Shown here: one piece after another, positions 33,595-45,434 of the stretch
How the letters are laid out: each line of letters opens with the position of its first letter
Position numbering within the stretch: the stretch's first letter is position 1
NCBI GenBank assembly: GCA_958510875.1
Contig: OY294068.1
Location: forward strand, 26,826,297 to 26,890,296
DNA: 64,000 nt
Origin: Endomychus coccineus
Taxonomy: Eukaryota > Arthropoda > Insecta > Coleoptera > Endomychidae
Direction: 5' to 3'
The notes under the pieces: model-generated
Told to the model about the DNA's origin: nothing
Database searches by the model: none
Seen by the model: only the letters and a program-made list of their open reading frames with translations
Made by a program: the position numbers and the translations under genes

Positions 33595-33955
33595 CGGTTA
33601 TTCAAATGAAATTTTAGTATTCAAAAATTCAAGATGACGGACGAGTTTTGTGACAATGGTCCGATTATTTTCTTAATTGGTATAAGGGAGTTTTTGGGGT
33701 CGGATTTTTTTGTCTACAATTCAAAAATCCATTGTGGCGGACGAGTTAAGTGTTCGGGTCAGATTCTTTTCAAAATGGGTGTGGGATTTTGGAGTCGGAG
33801 ATCATGATTTTTTTGTCAAAATTTTAAAATTCAATATGAAGACTAAGATGGCGGACGATTTTTGTGATTATGCCCGATTCTATTCCAAACTGGTATATGG
33901 GGTTTTTGAGGTCGGACATCATGATTTTTTATTTCTTTTGAGAACACTTTAAAAT
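33595..33955. repeat. Degenerate tandem repeat, about 120-bp unit, three copies
   Basis: The series TTCAAAAATTCAAGATGACGGAC / TTCAAAAATCCATTGTGGCG / GAAGACTAAGATGGCGGACG, each followed by TTTTGTGA..CCGATT and then GGTATA..GGGGTTTTTGGGGTCGGA, repeats three times. Unit length is roughly 110-125 bp with many substitutions. Confidence 0.75.
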
Positions 33956-35089
33956 AAAAGCTTATTTTTTCTTAAAAAAAAACCTTACTTTTAATATTAT
34001 TTTCCTATATATTTTCTGTTCGTACAATCATTTACATTTGATCAGCAGGAGCATCCGTAAGTTAGTTAGCTAACAATAGTGAGGGAAGTCACCTGATCAA
34101 TTGATCACAGTTCATTCCAGTATAGTTTTGTAATGAAAAATAGTTCCTAGATGAGTCTTCTACTCTATAAACCATGAGTAATAACGAGATCTTCCATATT
34201 CCCATAAATTCATGACAGTATTTCAATAGTGAATCCATCTCGAGTGAGCCGGTCCCTTCTTGCAGAACACTAGGCCTAATTACAGAGAAAGAATTTCGAG
34301 TAAATATAAATTTGCATAGGGACAGTTAACAAGACATGACTGATTCTAACAATAACTTCAATTTGGAAAGATGAATGAAGTAATAAGTTCGTATTCAAAA
34401 ATGAGGGATTATTCAATGTAAACTGACATTCAAATGGAAAGTTATTTCCAGCTTACCCAGGTTATTGAACTATTGCAGGGGACCTTATGGTGGCAGGTAT
34501 ATTTGTGAATATTGAATTACCAAAGGTAGATCACTGTTAGAAACTTGATATATACATTTTGTGGGTTGCGGCATTCGTCGATTAAAAATTAAGTCTTATC
34601 TCAATAATTCTGCTGAACATGAATTTTGATGAAAATCTTCGATGTTAATATTTTTGCGAACCATTTTATTTATACAACTTACCTTTTGAGATGCGTTTCA
34701 ATAATATGTAATATCCACTTGACAATAAATCAATCAATTATAACGGGATGGAAAAGTCCAGTGCACTTAGACCCGCTAGCAGGCCTGAGACCAAAGTCAA
34801 AAATACTGGTTGGGCTGATGTATCTTATGGCCTCAACCTGGAAGTACGCGATACCTCTGAGTTGCAGTCTAAGAGTAGCCAATTGATCATCAACAATGCA
34901 CATTATTTGCTTGTACGATCTAGCAATTTTATAGCAAAAGCTTAAAGTGATATCATTTCGTTGTCAAAAACATGCCATGAGAGCATTTACTTTTAAATCA
35001 ACTATGTATATAATTAATAAATTAAAATGTAAAAATGTTTCATACAATAGTAGATGCCACATTCTACATTTGAGAATTGTCATATTGTT
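33956..35089. other. No gene recognised
   Basis: Open frames at 34626-34945 overlap in two phases and lack recognised motifs. No structured repeats were identified. Confidence 0.45.
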
Positions 35090-35690
35090 TTACAACCTGA
35101 AATTACTACTAGATGCCCTTCCAGCGTTTCGACTAACCATTACAGTTTTGTAATTTGTCATTCTATTCAAGGCAACCAATTCTGGCATCATCAACAAAGT
35201 TTCCTTCCAGATCAAGTTATATGTTTTCTCATCATAGGGAATGAATAAGAGTGGAGATAGGGGTAATTGCACCCTGTTAAGTGAGGAGTAATCTGTCGGT
35301 ATACTGATGGATCCAGAATAGCAGAAGGTAACTGTCTATCCGTTTCTGTTTTATATTTTTCGGGTCGTTATGTTTCTCCGTTGGTCAAGGAGTAGCAGGG
35401 CCGCTGCGGTTGTAGCTTGTAATGAACACAATAACGCCCAACTACCAAACAATGTGACGGTCCAAACAGCTCAATTATTAATAACGCACTGGATAGCAAT
35501 ACACATGCCAAAAAGCCTAGAAATCTAGAATAGAAAACCAAGTTTCTTGAAGTAGTTTTAAGAATAAACAACACATGAGAAGGTACTGTTGGTAGTAATA
35601 CCAAACATGGGTAATAATCAATTCACATATGAATATTAGAGATTGTGGGATTCGCCTCCACTGAGTTTGGCACCGATGCCCGTCGCCCTC
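35090..35690 (-). mobile_element. Decayed LINE fragments, family A-like
   Basis: Minus strand at 35690-35510 contains SHVLFILKTTSRNLVFYSR, which parallels SHVWFITKTTSWTLGFLFLH in 32795-32700. At 35280-35150 a frame reads LPLSPLLFIPYDEKTYNLIW, loosely resembling an RT motif-4 to motif-5 region. The first match is fair, the second weak. Confidence 0.5.
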
Positions 35691-35799
35691 GGAAATTCCC
35701 AGAGAAGACAAGGAGTTCTCTTTCGGGACATAGACAGTCCAAGATCCTTCGAGATAAATTCAGAAAAAAAATCGTCTTGGATAGCTTAAGGTGAAGCAG

Positions 35800-36000
35800 A
35801 AATAACCTAAGAATCTTAACAGGATTCATGACGGGACACTCCAAATTCAAGGGCCATATGAGGACATTAAAGTGAGCTAGTGATTAACGGGGACGTGTAG
35901 ATTCCGCAGAGAATCGGAAGAAACGGTACATTGGCTCACTGAATGCGAAGTTACACTACTCTGCAGAAGCAAATACTTCTGGCATACAAAACCATAGAGG
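35800..36000 (+). mobile_element. LINE family B C-terminus (zinc-knuckle region), plus strand
   Basis: Reads FMTGHSKFKGHMRTLK, then in another frame GTCRFCRESEETVHWLTECE. LTGH....H...L followed by CxxC...ETxxHLLxEC is the terminal His/Cys motif of RNase H-bearing LINEs. It is broken by frameshifts. Confidence 0.7.
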
Positions 36001-36004
36001 TTGC

Positions 36005-37110
36005 TCTTTATATTTCGTCATAATTATGCTAGCTATGGATTCTTCAATGAAATTAGGAATACTGCACATGAAGAAGACTAAAATCAAGAGTTGATATATA
36101 TTAAACATGCAAAGCTTTCGTTGAGAAAATAGGCCCCATTTCTTCAATTACCCAATGAAATTAGTAGTATTGCAGCATCATGATCCGTAAAAAGTAGGCG
36201 TTTAATCCCCTAGATGCAGTTGGGCAGCTGGATTGAGCCCATTGAGCAGTAGCCTATTCTATTCTGGCAGCTTGTGGCTCTTCAGAAACCCAGAATATTG
36301 CTTACGCTGGCTTCCATAAGTTCCTCTGGGAGAAGTTCTGCTTTGCAGAAGTAACTTTGCCTGAGGAATGTCAAAGGTGGACATTCCAACAGGATCTGAG
36401 AGACAAATTCTCCCACCTCTGGGCATTTATTACGTATAGGGTCATCTGCGATGCCCATGTAGGTGTCTGTTAAGATGACAGTGACCTGAGAGGATTCCTG
36501 TCATCCCCCTAAGGTCCCACACAATGAAACTAGGAGAATTTCATATCAAGAAGGCTAAAATCAACACTTAATTTATATTAAACATGCAAACAGCTACGCT
36601 GAGAAACTAGGCCCCATTTCTTTAGTTAAACAATGAAATCAATAGTATTGCATCAACATGATCAGTAAAGGGTAGGCATTTAATCCCCTAGATGCAGTTA
36701 GGCCGCTGGATTGGGCTCATTATGCAGTAACCTATTATATTCTGGCAGCTCGTGGCTCTTCAGAAACCCAGAATATTGCTTACGCTGGCTTCCATGAGTT
36801 CCTCTAGAAGCAGTTCTACTTTGCCGAAGTAACTTTGCCTGAGGGATGTCAAACATTCAAACAGGATGTCAGACAAATTCTCCCACCTCTCGGCATTCAC
36901 TACGTATAGGGTCATCTGCGATGCCCATGATATGTAATGTAAGTGTCTGTTAAGATGACAGTGACCTGTGAGGATTCCGGTCATCCCCCTAAGGTCCCAC
37001 AGAATGAAATTAGGAGAATTGCATATCAAGAAGGCTAAGATCAAGAGTTAATATATATTAAACATGCAAAGCTTTACGCTGAGGAACAGGGCCCCTTTTC
37101 TTCAATTACA
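36005..37110 (-). repeat. 0.48-kb tandem duplication of a LINE family B tail
   Basis: Equivalent positions 36074, 36551 and 37031 (each starting AAGRCTAARATCAA) give periods of 477 and 480 bp: two full units plus a partial third. Each unit contains, on the minus strand, GILTGHCHLNRHLHYI, a Cys/His knuckle and EELMEASVSNIL, the C-terminus of an RNase H-type LINE. Copies differ by roughly 8-10% by eye, so the duplication is not recent. Confidence 0.85.
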
Positions 37111-37767
37111 CTTTGTCCCTTACGAGTCCTCTCAAATAAAATCATTGCGTTCGGGGTTATGTCTGCGCATATATAACAGACCTGCCGTTCGTGCCAATGA
37201 ATAGAATAATTCAGGGCCTGCCTTGTCGACGTACTCGAACAATAAAGCAAGTCCGGCCAGATGTTCCGCATTTCCAATCCAAGTGTGTTCCGATTCCTCA
37301 ATCCCAGTAAGCAAGCTCTGATTCCTTTAGCAGCTGTCCCAAGTAGGCTGCGAACTTTGTTTCTGTCTACTGTGTGACTATGACTTACTAGTTCGGAATA
37401 AGCTTTCGAGGGTTGAGCGTCTGCGATTTACTGAACGGTCGTCTCTCTGTGTGTGCGTTCATTTCTTTGTGAGATCAGTGCTACTTAATTGTACATTTGC
37501 TTCGGAAGGGTATGTAGTTTTTATTTAAATCTTCTTCGTTTTAATGAGTAATCCGTAAGACTCATGCCGACAGCATAAATCTACAGGAAATGATAAGTCG
37601 TTAAGCAAAATTCATTATGTCTTGTGAATGTACATTAAAACTAAAACATGTATCTATTATCCTTGAACATGTTAAAACATCGAAATATGACTTGTATGTT
37701 ACGAAATCAATGGAATTATGGGCGCTACAAAACGAGAACAAAGTGAATTGGAGGAATAACCTACGTA
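37111..37767. other. No gene recognised with confidence
   Basis: A minus-strand open frame at 37314-37132 (ESEHTWIGNAEHLAGL...) is moderately GC-rich and protein-like but is not recognised. The stretch 37370-37520 has a promoter-like feel (ATCAGTGC initiator-like motif, then GAAGG|GTATGT) without other support. Confidence 0.35.
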
Positions 37768-38775
37768 CTTATACCTCCTACCTACGAATATCACTTAAGA
37801 ATGGACAAAAATCTGCGAATAAAAAGTTCGTTCAGGAAGAATATCACTTCTGGGAAACAGCTCTTTATATTCACTGAATATTGGTTATTGGGTCGGAACT
37901 TGGTGCGAATGAAATATTAAGATAAATTGATTATTGGAATTTGAAGATGATCGGTTTAAATTGGCATGATCAATTTTTAAAATATCTGATATCCTCAGGC
38001 CTACACTTTTCACTATATTTTTTCATATAATACGTTTGGTAAAAATTTGGTAAAGCTAGTTCCTTATTCTAAGGTATCTTAGGGACTAGGGAATGCTAAT
38101 GCCTGTAGCAATGATCTCTACAATTGAACTTATACCTACGTACGAATATCACTTAAGAATGGACAAAAATCTTCGTATAAAAAGTTCATTCAGGAAGAAT
38201 ATTACTTTTGGAAAATAGCTCTTTATATTCACTGAATAATAGTTATTGGGTCGGAACATGGTGGAATGAAATATTAAGATAAATTGGTTATTGTAATTTC
38301 AAGATGCTTGATTTTCAAAATATCTGATATCCTCAGGCCTAGACTTTTCACTTTATTTTTTCACATGATACGTTTGGTAAAAATTTGGTAAAGCTAGTTG
38401 CTTATTGTAAGGTATCTCAGGGACTAGGGAATGCTAATGCCTGTAGCAATGATCTCTACATTTGAACTTATACCTGTGTACGAATATTACTTAAGAGTGG
38501 ACAAAAATCTTCATTCAGGAAGAATATTACTTTTGGAAAATAGCTCTTTATATTCACTGAATAATAGTTATTGTGGTGCGAATGAAATATTGAGATAAAT
38601 TGGTTATTGGAATTTCAAGATGCTTAAATTGGCATGATCAATTTTTAAAATATCTGATATCCTCAGGCCTATACAGTTTTCACTATATTTTTCCATATAA
38701 TACTTTTCGGATAGCTAGTTGCTTATTGTAAGGTATCTTAGGGAATAGGGAATGCTAATGTCTGTGGCAATGATC
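37768..38775. repeat. Three tandem units of about 340-360 bp
   Basis: Units start at 37768, 38129 and 38467 (each begins CTTATACCT). They share ACTTAAGA.TGGACAAAAATC, CTCTTTATATTCACTGAATA, AAATATCTGATATCCTCAGG and GGGAATGCTAATG.CTG blocks. They differ by small indels and substitutions. A fourth, partial unit begins each of the 1321-bp copies that follow. No coding function is evident. Confidence 0.9.
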
Positions 38776-39982
38776 GCTACATTTGGAAAGATAATTGAGT
38801 TTTGAGAAAAATTTTCGTTACCAGTTATGAATTGGAATTTTCCTTGTTGGTATTCAAATTGGTTGTGAGGCGTCTAAACTTCTCTTTTTTTTTCTTTCAA
38901 AACGGTTTCCTCGTTTCTTTATTCTCTAGTTTTAGTACTAGATGTCATTCTGGAGTTTTTTGTGGTAATATTCAAATTTCAATTGAATGTTTACAAATGG
39001 GGAAGTAACTCTCGGGTTTTGAATACATTATGTACTACTCTGTCAAGACATGTTGCTCCAAATGACCAGCCGATTTAATTTTGTGAATTTGAAGCTGCGG
39101 AGCGAACACAAAATGATTTATGGTGGGAAACGTGTTCCCTAGCGTGGTGTAGAGCACCAAAATTATGAAAACAAATTAAACTCACATTTCTTCAATTTGA
39201 AATGGATTCAGACTTTTTGAGATGTCCTGATACGAAGAGCGATTGAATGAAGATTATGCACATTACTTGAGTTATCGCCCAATTTTTACGACTATTTAAA
39301 CATCTCTTCGTCAAATAAAACGATAGGTAAACTCGTTTTTCCTAGGATAGGCACTCAAGTGCAATACGATTTCGTGTATTACAACTTTATGCAAATGGTG
39401 TTGTTTTTTTTGTCGAAAAGCTGTTTCGTCAGGTAACTGCAATTCTTTAACACCCGCGTACGAAAATCTATCACTAAATTAGCATGAAAAAAGGAAGCTT
39501 ATTCAATGCTACCCTCCCAACAGTAGCTAACAGACATTTTTTGGTTAGATGCTCTTCAACTATGGATCTATCTATGCAACACCACTTTCTAATTTTTCCA
39601 TAGTCGACCATACTGTTCTTTTACTATAGTACCTCCTAGTGTTTTAACATCATTGCAATACATAATTTTTTCGGCGGGAAGAGGTAAGTTATCTCGTTTA
39701 AGCCTGACAAGCTTCTAGTAGGTTGAGTAAAAATTGAAATTACTCAGAAAAATTAAGTTATGGATGAATTTGTCATTATTTTATAAATTAATTGTGGAAT
39801 TTATCTGAAGATTTTCACATCCCCATGAATAGCATTATGTTTTCGGCTTAATTTTATATTATTTGTCTTTGCTAAAGCATCCAAATCATCATTTTACTGA
39901 CAATTACTTGTGTTGCTTTACTAGTTAAAGAATTCGTTGGTCCGTTTAAGCTTGACAAGCTTTTAATAGGTTGAAATTACTC
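38661..39982. repeat. 1321-bp tandem duplication, copy 1
   Basis: It begins TCCTCAGGCCTATACAGTTT and runs to GGTTGAAATTACT. The next copy follows directly. By eye only a handful of substitutions separate the copies (for example near 38880, 39182, 39569 and 39923). A 68-codon frame (38802-39008) is duplicated with one residue changed, but it looks non-coding. Confidence 0.97.
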
Positions 39983-41303
39983 CTCAGGCCTATACAGTTT
40001 TCACTATATTTTTCCATATAATACTTTTCGGATAGCTAGTTGCTTATTGTAAGGTATCTTAGGGAATAGGGAATGCTAATGTCTGTGGCAATGATCGCTA
40101 CATTTGGAAAGATAATTGAGTTTTGAGAAAAATTTTCGTTACCAGTTATGAATTGGAATTTTCCTTGTTGGTATTCAAATTGGTTGTGAGGCGTCTAAAC
40201 TGCTCTTTTTTTTTCTTTCAAAACGGTTTCCTCGTTTCTTTATTCTCTAGTTTTAGTACTAGATGTCATTCTGGAGTTTTTTGTGGTAATATTCAAATTT
40301 CAATTGAATGTTTACAAATGGGGAAGTAACTCTCGGGTTTTGAATACATTATGTACTACTCTGTCAAGACATGTTGCTCCAAATGACCAGCCGATTTAAT
40401 TTTGTGAATTTGAAGCTGCGGAGCGAACACAAAATGATTTATGGTGGGAAACGTGTTCCCTAGCGTGGTGTAGAGCACCAAAATTATGAAAACAAATTAA
40501 CCTCACATTTCTTCAATTTGAAATGGATTCAGACTTTTTGAGATGTCCTGATACGAAGAGCGATTGAATGAAGATTATGCACATTACTTGAGTTATCGCC
40601 CAATTTTTACGACTATTTAAACATCTCTTCGTCAAATAAAACGATAGGTAAACTCGTTTTTCCTAGGATAGGCACTCAAGTGCAATACGATTTCGTGTAT
40701 TACAACTTTATGCAAATGGTGTTGTTTTTTTTGTCGAAAAGCTGTTTCGTCAGGTAACTGCAATTCTTTAACACCCGCGTACGAAAATCTATCACTAAAT
40801 TAGCATGAAAAAAGGAAGCTTATTCAATGCTACCCTCCCAACAGTAGCTAACAGACATTTTTTGGTTAGATGCTCTTCAACTATGGATCAATCTATGCAA
40901 CACCACTTTCTAATTTTTCCATAGTCGACCATACTGTTCTTTTACTATAGTACCTCCTAGTGTTTTAACATCATTGCAATACATAATTTTTTCGGCGGGA
41001 AGAGGTAAGTTATCTCGTTTAAGCCTGACAAGCTTCTAGTAGGTTGAGTAAAAATTGAAATTACTCAGAAAAATTAAGTTATGGATGAATTTGTCATTAT
41101 TTTATAAATTAATTGTGGAATTTATCTGAAGATTTTCACATCCCCATGAATAGCATTATGTTTTCGGCTTAATTTTATATTATTTGTCTTTGCTAAAGCA
41201 TCCAAATCATCATTTTACTGACAATTACTTGTGTTGCTTTACTATTTAAAGAATTCGTTGGTCCGTTTAAGCTTGACAAGCTTTTAATAGGTTGAAATTA
41301 CTT
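39983..41303. repeat. 1321-bp tandem duplication, copy 2
   Basis: It starts CCTCAGGCCTATACAGTTTT directly after copy 1 and ends GGTTGAAATTACTTC. The internal order is identical to copy 1. The offset between equivalent positions is 1321 throughout. Confidence 0.97.
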
Positions 41304-41515
41304 CAAAAAATCCTCGGAAAAATCAAATCATGGAGGGATTTGAATTATTTTATGAATTAATTGTGGAATTTGCGTACAGGTTTTCCCATCCCCATGAATG
41401 GAATTATGTTTTCGGTTTAATTTTGTATTATTTGTCTTTGTTAAAGCATCCAAATCATTATTTTACTGACAATTACTTATGTTGCTTCACTATTTAAAGA
41501 ATTTGTTGGCCAACT
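41010..41515. repeat. About 250-bp tandem pair at the end of the duplicated block
   Basis: CTTGACAAGCTT.TA.TAGGTTGA...GAATTAATTGTGGAATTT...CCCATGAAT.G.ATTATGTTTTCGG occurs at about 41026-41265 and again at about 41270-41510. The first unit also occurs inside copy 1 (about 39705-39945). The second unit is more diverged, so this pair predates the 1321-bp event. Confidence 0.88.
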
Positions 41516-42295
41516 TAGATTATTAACAGTTTAACCGACTTCAACTAAACTACACAGTACGAAAAACATGTGAATTTCTTGTAGAATTTCTTGAGACAAA
41601 CATTTTGGGGTCATTATCTAGAACAAGACAGATATATTCTTTATATCATTTCCGTTGAGCTTTGCAATATAATATCCTCAATGCGGGCATTTCACACATG
41701 CGGGCCACATGTGGTCAGAACTACGAAAATGCGTAGCAAACGATGAAGCATGTAAGCTTTTGCACGATTTACAAACGCGAATGATTGGTTTAGCCATTGT
41801 AACACGTATTACTAATATTCCATAGTTCCTTAAGTTTTTACGATATCAGAATAAGAAGTCTATAGAATATTTATTATGAAAAGAAGTTTAGTAGCTCAGA
41901 AAAGGGACGATTCTCCAAATTTACTCATCTGGTGAAGTTTGAAGCTACTATTTAATTAATTTGAAACGACTGAATATTCGAATTTGCTCAAAACGCTCAT
42001 GCCATTAGATTGTACTCCGATTTAATTGCAGTATTAATTGTCCGAGTCCTATTTATCTCTACTAAAAACTCGTAATTGTCTTTCAGTTAATACAACAGTA
42101 TTGAATAAAGACTGCATATAATAAATTATAAACAAACTACTATAGTAACTAGGAATCTAAAATCATAATGTGGCGAGGAGTAAACCACCTTCAAAAATGT
42201 GTACACCAGAATCCAATTCTTTATCGGAATCCCACGGGATTCCATGGACATTATTAAATTATTTAGTTTAGATAATCGATGATTTACTTCAAAAA
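41516..42295. other. No gene recognised
   Basis: AT-rich sequence with short frames and no recognised repeats. Confidence 0.5.
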
Positions 42296-43150
42296 TTACA
42301 AGTTAAAACTTATCATCATCATTTGAGGGGAGGGGACAAAGCCCCTAGATTCACGTAGTTGGGACCTTTGTGCGTCCCGTGGTAAAAAGCCAGGTTTGTG
42401 GCCCGCCAGAAACTCAGAATATTGCCAATGCTGGCTTCCATAAGTTCTTTTGGGAGCTCCGAAGTGTCGGTGCCTGAGGGATGATAATGCTGGACATTCC
42501 AACAGGATGTGAGATGCAGTTTCTTCTGTCTCTGCATTTCTTACATATTGGGTCCATAGTGTGGAGGTGTTAAGACGACAGTTAGGATTCAAGTCATCTG
42601 TCTGTTGTCCCTTCTGTTTGGAGAGCCTAGGCACATGCTGTTTGATAAAGAGCTTGGCCTGCCTCATGCTCATTATCGCCACAGTTCAGACCACTCCTTA
42701 TTCAGTTGGCCCAGAAGGGCGACACCCCACACGCAATTTGATAAAGCGACCATTGGTTCCGGTTCGACGGGGGCTCTAAACGACCCTCGCCTTGCCAAAG
42801 AGTCGAACATTTCGTTTCCTACAACTCCATTGTGTCTAGGGACCAAGATCAGTTGCATTTTATTTCTCCTGATTAGTTTAGCCAGTGTATCCCTGCATTC
42901 TTTGACAAGACTTGATGTGACTCTGGATGATTTGAGTGCTCCCAGAGCCGACCGGCTGTCTGTGCAAATGTATATACTCCTATTTACAAGGTTTTTTCTC
43001 AGGGTTTCCATGGCACAAGTCAATATTGCGTAGACCTCCGCCTGAAAAACTGTGCAGTAAGCGCCTAGAGTCACTGCGATAGTGAACTTTGGCCTTTTTA
43101 GGTACACTCCCGCCCCAGAAGCTTGACCTACCTTGGACCCATACGAGCCT
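42296..43150 (-). mobile_element. LINE RNase H domain and C-terminus, family B (copy 2)
   Basis: Minus strand from 43150: YGSKVGQASG (eroded DGSK motif), GVYLKRPKFTIAV, FQAEVYAILTCAMETLRKN (catalytic Glu in QAEV), IYICTDSRSALGALKSSRVT (catalytic Asp in TDS), LVKECRDTLAKL, LILVPRHNGVVGNEMFDSLA (from WVPGHxGxxGNExAD). After a frameshift near 42680 come RQAKLFI, NCRLNTSTLWTQYVRNAETE, ETASHILLECPALSSLRHRH (Cys/His knuckle). The RNase H core is almost intact, one of the better-preserved LINE pieces here. The RT is missing. Confidence 0.88.
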
Positions 43151-43540
43151 AATGGCAGTAAGGTGAGAGTTCGTTAAAACTTATTATGCACATTTACCTG
43201 CGACTATGTGGAATCTCTTCATTGTATGCTACATAATAGTGTGGTACCAGTTGTTTGCCTTAAAGTTGCTTGTTTTATGACGTCATAAATCCAAGATGGC
43301 CGCCATAAGTGACTTTTAGTCATTACATTAAGAATACAACTTTCTTGAGTGCTCATACTCAAAATGTGCATAGAATTTTTTCTGTAGTGGATAAACCAAA
43401 GAACAAATTCAGTCCATATAGATTTTTTCGTACCTTCTACCGCTTGAGAGTTATGGCCTATTAAATACCATATGTTTCATCAGTTATTTATTAGGGAATA
43501 AAAAAACTTATGAACCAATGTTTCATATATTTCAGTCAGG
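43151..43540. other. No gene recognised
   Basis: Contains TATGACGTCATAAATCCAAGATGGCCGCC near 43275-43305 (a CRE-like TGACGTCA inside what looks like a repeat), but no promoter or gene can be assigned. Confidence 0.35.
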
Positions 43541-43549
43541 GGTATAGAC

Positions 43550-43860
43550 TTGACGTATGAACTTTTTATTGAAAATATCACTATCAAGAAAATTTTCCAA
43601 GCTAACAGCTCCAATAATGTAGTCATCTGCTTTACTGAAGACTTTCCAGAAAGGGCATCACTGCCGGACAGTGCATGCAGACATTGTAATGCTGTAGTCC
43701 TCTCCTCGGGCCCTGAAAATCATTTGCTTTGCTGAGGTTGATCATTGTTTGATTTTGACCAACTCCAATTACAAAAAATAGTGTCCTGCGGATAGAGCTC
43801 AGACCACCACAAAGAATGCAGTATATCTTCGTCCTTGTCTACTGGGCTATCGGTGTTCAT
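43550..43860 (-). pseudogene. Unidentified decayed ORF with HALSGSD-type motif
   Basis: Minus strand from 43860: an ATG-started frame, MNTDSPVDKDEDILHSLWWS ELYPQDTIFCNWSW, up to a stop near 43730. Then, in the same direction, TTALQCLHALSGSDALSGKS SVKQM. The second part resembles the HAxTGCDTxSxxxGKGK motif seen in uncharacterised, probably transposon-derived insect proteins, with the Cys changed to Ser. Function is unknown and confidence is low. Confidence 0.3.
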
Positions 43861-44334
43861 TTTCTAGTCCATTTCTTTGAATTTAACAAATTATATATAT
43901 TCTACACTCACCAATTCAAATAGAGCTTTTTCCTGAAATCATGCATCAAATTTCTGCTTGAATAACCGAAACTGAAAAAAAAAGTGTTTTATATCAAACA
44001 AACCAGTGATCTCATAAAATCGACATGGCCGCCTAACACTACCTAAACAACTGAAAATCAACACTATTTCGGCTATTCTAAATTAAATTGTCACAGTATA
44101 ATTCTAAATTTAATCTTAATCTATACTTTGTTAATTGTGTGCACCACAAATTAATTCAATTAGTTCTTTATAATCACTGTATTAAGACAGAGCACATTAT
44201 CTACTGACAGCATAGAACATTGAACTAGTTTAAAGCGATTGTCGTGTGACAGGTCATATGGTAAAGGTGTTGTTGGCCTGGTATCAAAGTAGGCTATGGT
44301 TTCAAAGGTTTTGAAAAGAAGTTCGGTTTCTAAA
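43861..44334. other. No gene recognised
   Basis: Short frames only. Confidence 0.5.
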
Positions 44335-45434
44335 TACGAGGGCAAGGTGAAAACTCCCTGAAAAATGATTTATTTGTTCAAAACTTATTTTATTTCTCAA
44401 CATAATCTCCTTGTAACCCGATACACTTCGTCCAACGTCTTTCTAATTTTTCGAGCCCTTCCAAATAATAAGATTTCGGCAATCCTTCGAAATAGACGTC
44501 TGTTTCAGTGATGACCTCATCCTAGGAGCTAAATCTCTTCCTGCCCAACCATTTCTTCAACTTTGGAAATAGATAAAATCGCAGGTGACCAAATCTGGAG
44601 AATTAGTAGATGATGAACCAATTCGTAGCGCAATTCATGCAATTTTGCCATTGCGACTGCGGACCTGAGCGCCGGTGCGTTGTCCTGGTGGAAGAGCACT
44701 TTTTCTTTGCCAAATGTGAGTGCTTTTGCTTCAAATCAGCGTCGACGATACCGCGTGCTTCCCAAAAAAACTGTCGCCATGACTTTGTTGGCCGATAAAC
44801 CCACTTTGGCTTTTTTCGGCTTTCATTCGCCTGGACAGGTCCACTATTTCGAATGTTCTTTGATCTTTGGTGAGTTGTGATGATCCATTTTTCGTCCACA
44901 GTTTCGAAACGGCACAAAAAGTCCTTCTTATCGCCAAACACTTCTTTGAAGTTGCTGCACGGTCACGCTTGTTGTCAACAGAGAGTAAATGCGGCACCCA
45001 GGTGGCAGATAGCTTTCTCATATTCAAAATGTTCCGTACCCGTTCGGTTGAGATGCCCATAGCCTCAGCAATCTGGTGCACTTTAACGCGCTGGATCGTC
45101 CTATATCATACCATGTATTTTATCGACGATTTCTTGCGTTGTAACCTCAATTGGTCGACCAGAACGTCCGGCTTCCTTTGTGGTCATATTACCACAACGA
45201 AAATCAGTAAACCACTTGTGAATAGTTCCAATCGATGGTGAAGGTTTAACAATCGATGCTTTGGTTCGCGTAATGTTTTTTCTACGCAAGAAATAATGTT
45301 TAATCAAGACGCGAAATTCACTTTTTCCCTGTTTACAAAAATCTCCAAAGTTGCTTGCTTTCGATGTCACATAGGATTTCCAATTGTGGCGCCATCTGTT
45401 TTATTTTTTAGGGACTTCTCACCTTGCCCTCGTA
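44335..45434 (-). mobile_element. mariner transposon, full length, with TA target duplication
   Basis: The element proper is 44337-45432 (1096 bp). Left end CGAGGGCAAGGTGAAAACTC and inverted right end CGAGGGCAAGGTGAGAAGTC give about 30-bp imperfect terminal repeats. TA lies immediately outside both ends (44335-44336 and 45433-45434). Size and target are typical of mariner. The transposase within is broken. Confidence 0.95.
44540..45390 (-). pseudogene. mariner transposase, inactivated
   Basis: Minus strand in order: FRVLIKHYFLRRKNITRTKA (N-terminal helix-turn-helix), IGTIHKWFTDFRCGNMTTKE, AGRSGRPIEVTTQEIVDKIH, then IAEAMGISTERVRNILNMRK (second helix-turn-helix), WVPHLLSVDNKRDR, DKKDFLCRFETVDEKWI (first catalytic Asp), KPKWVYRPTKSWRQFFWEAR, DADLKQKHSHLAKK, then in a shifted frame FHQDNAPA (second Asp) and NSPDLVTCDFIYF (third Asp). 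All DD34D positions can be found but in at least three different frames, with a deletion after FFWEAR. It is a recognisable but dead gene. Confidence 0.9.

Noticed and set aside
37132..37314. Minus-strand frame ESEHTWIGNAEHLAGL... as a host exon
   Set aside because: Protein-like at first sight, but no splice sites or family were recognised and it adjoins duplicated LINE tails.
38802..39008. 68-codon frame duplicated at 40123-40329
   Set aside because: Near-identity reflects the whole 1321-bp DNA duplication; one of its few differences changes an amino acid and the F-rich composition is not protein-like.
42605..43033. 142-codon plus-strand frame
   Set aside because: Antisense shadow of the LINE RNase H domain on the minus strand, where catalytic motifs are recognisable.
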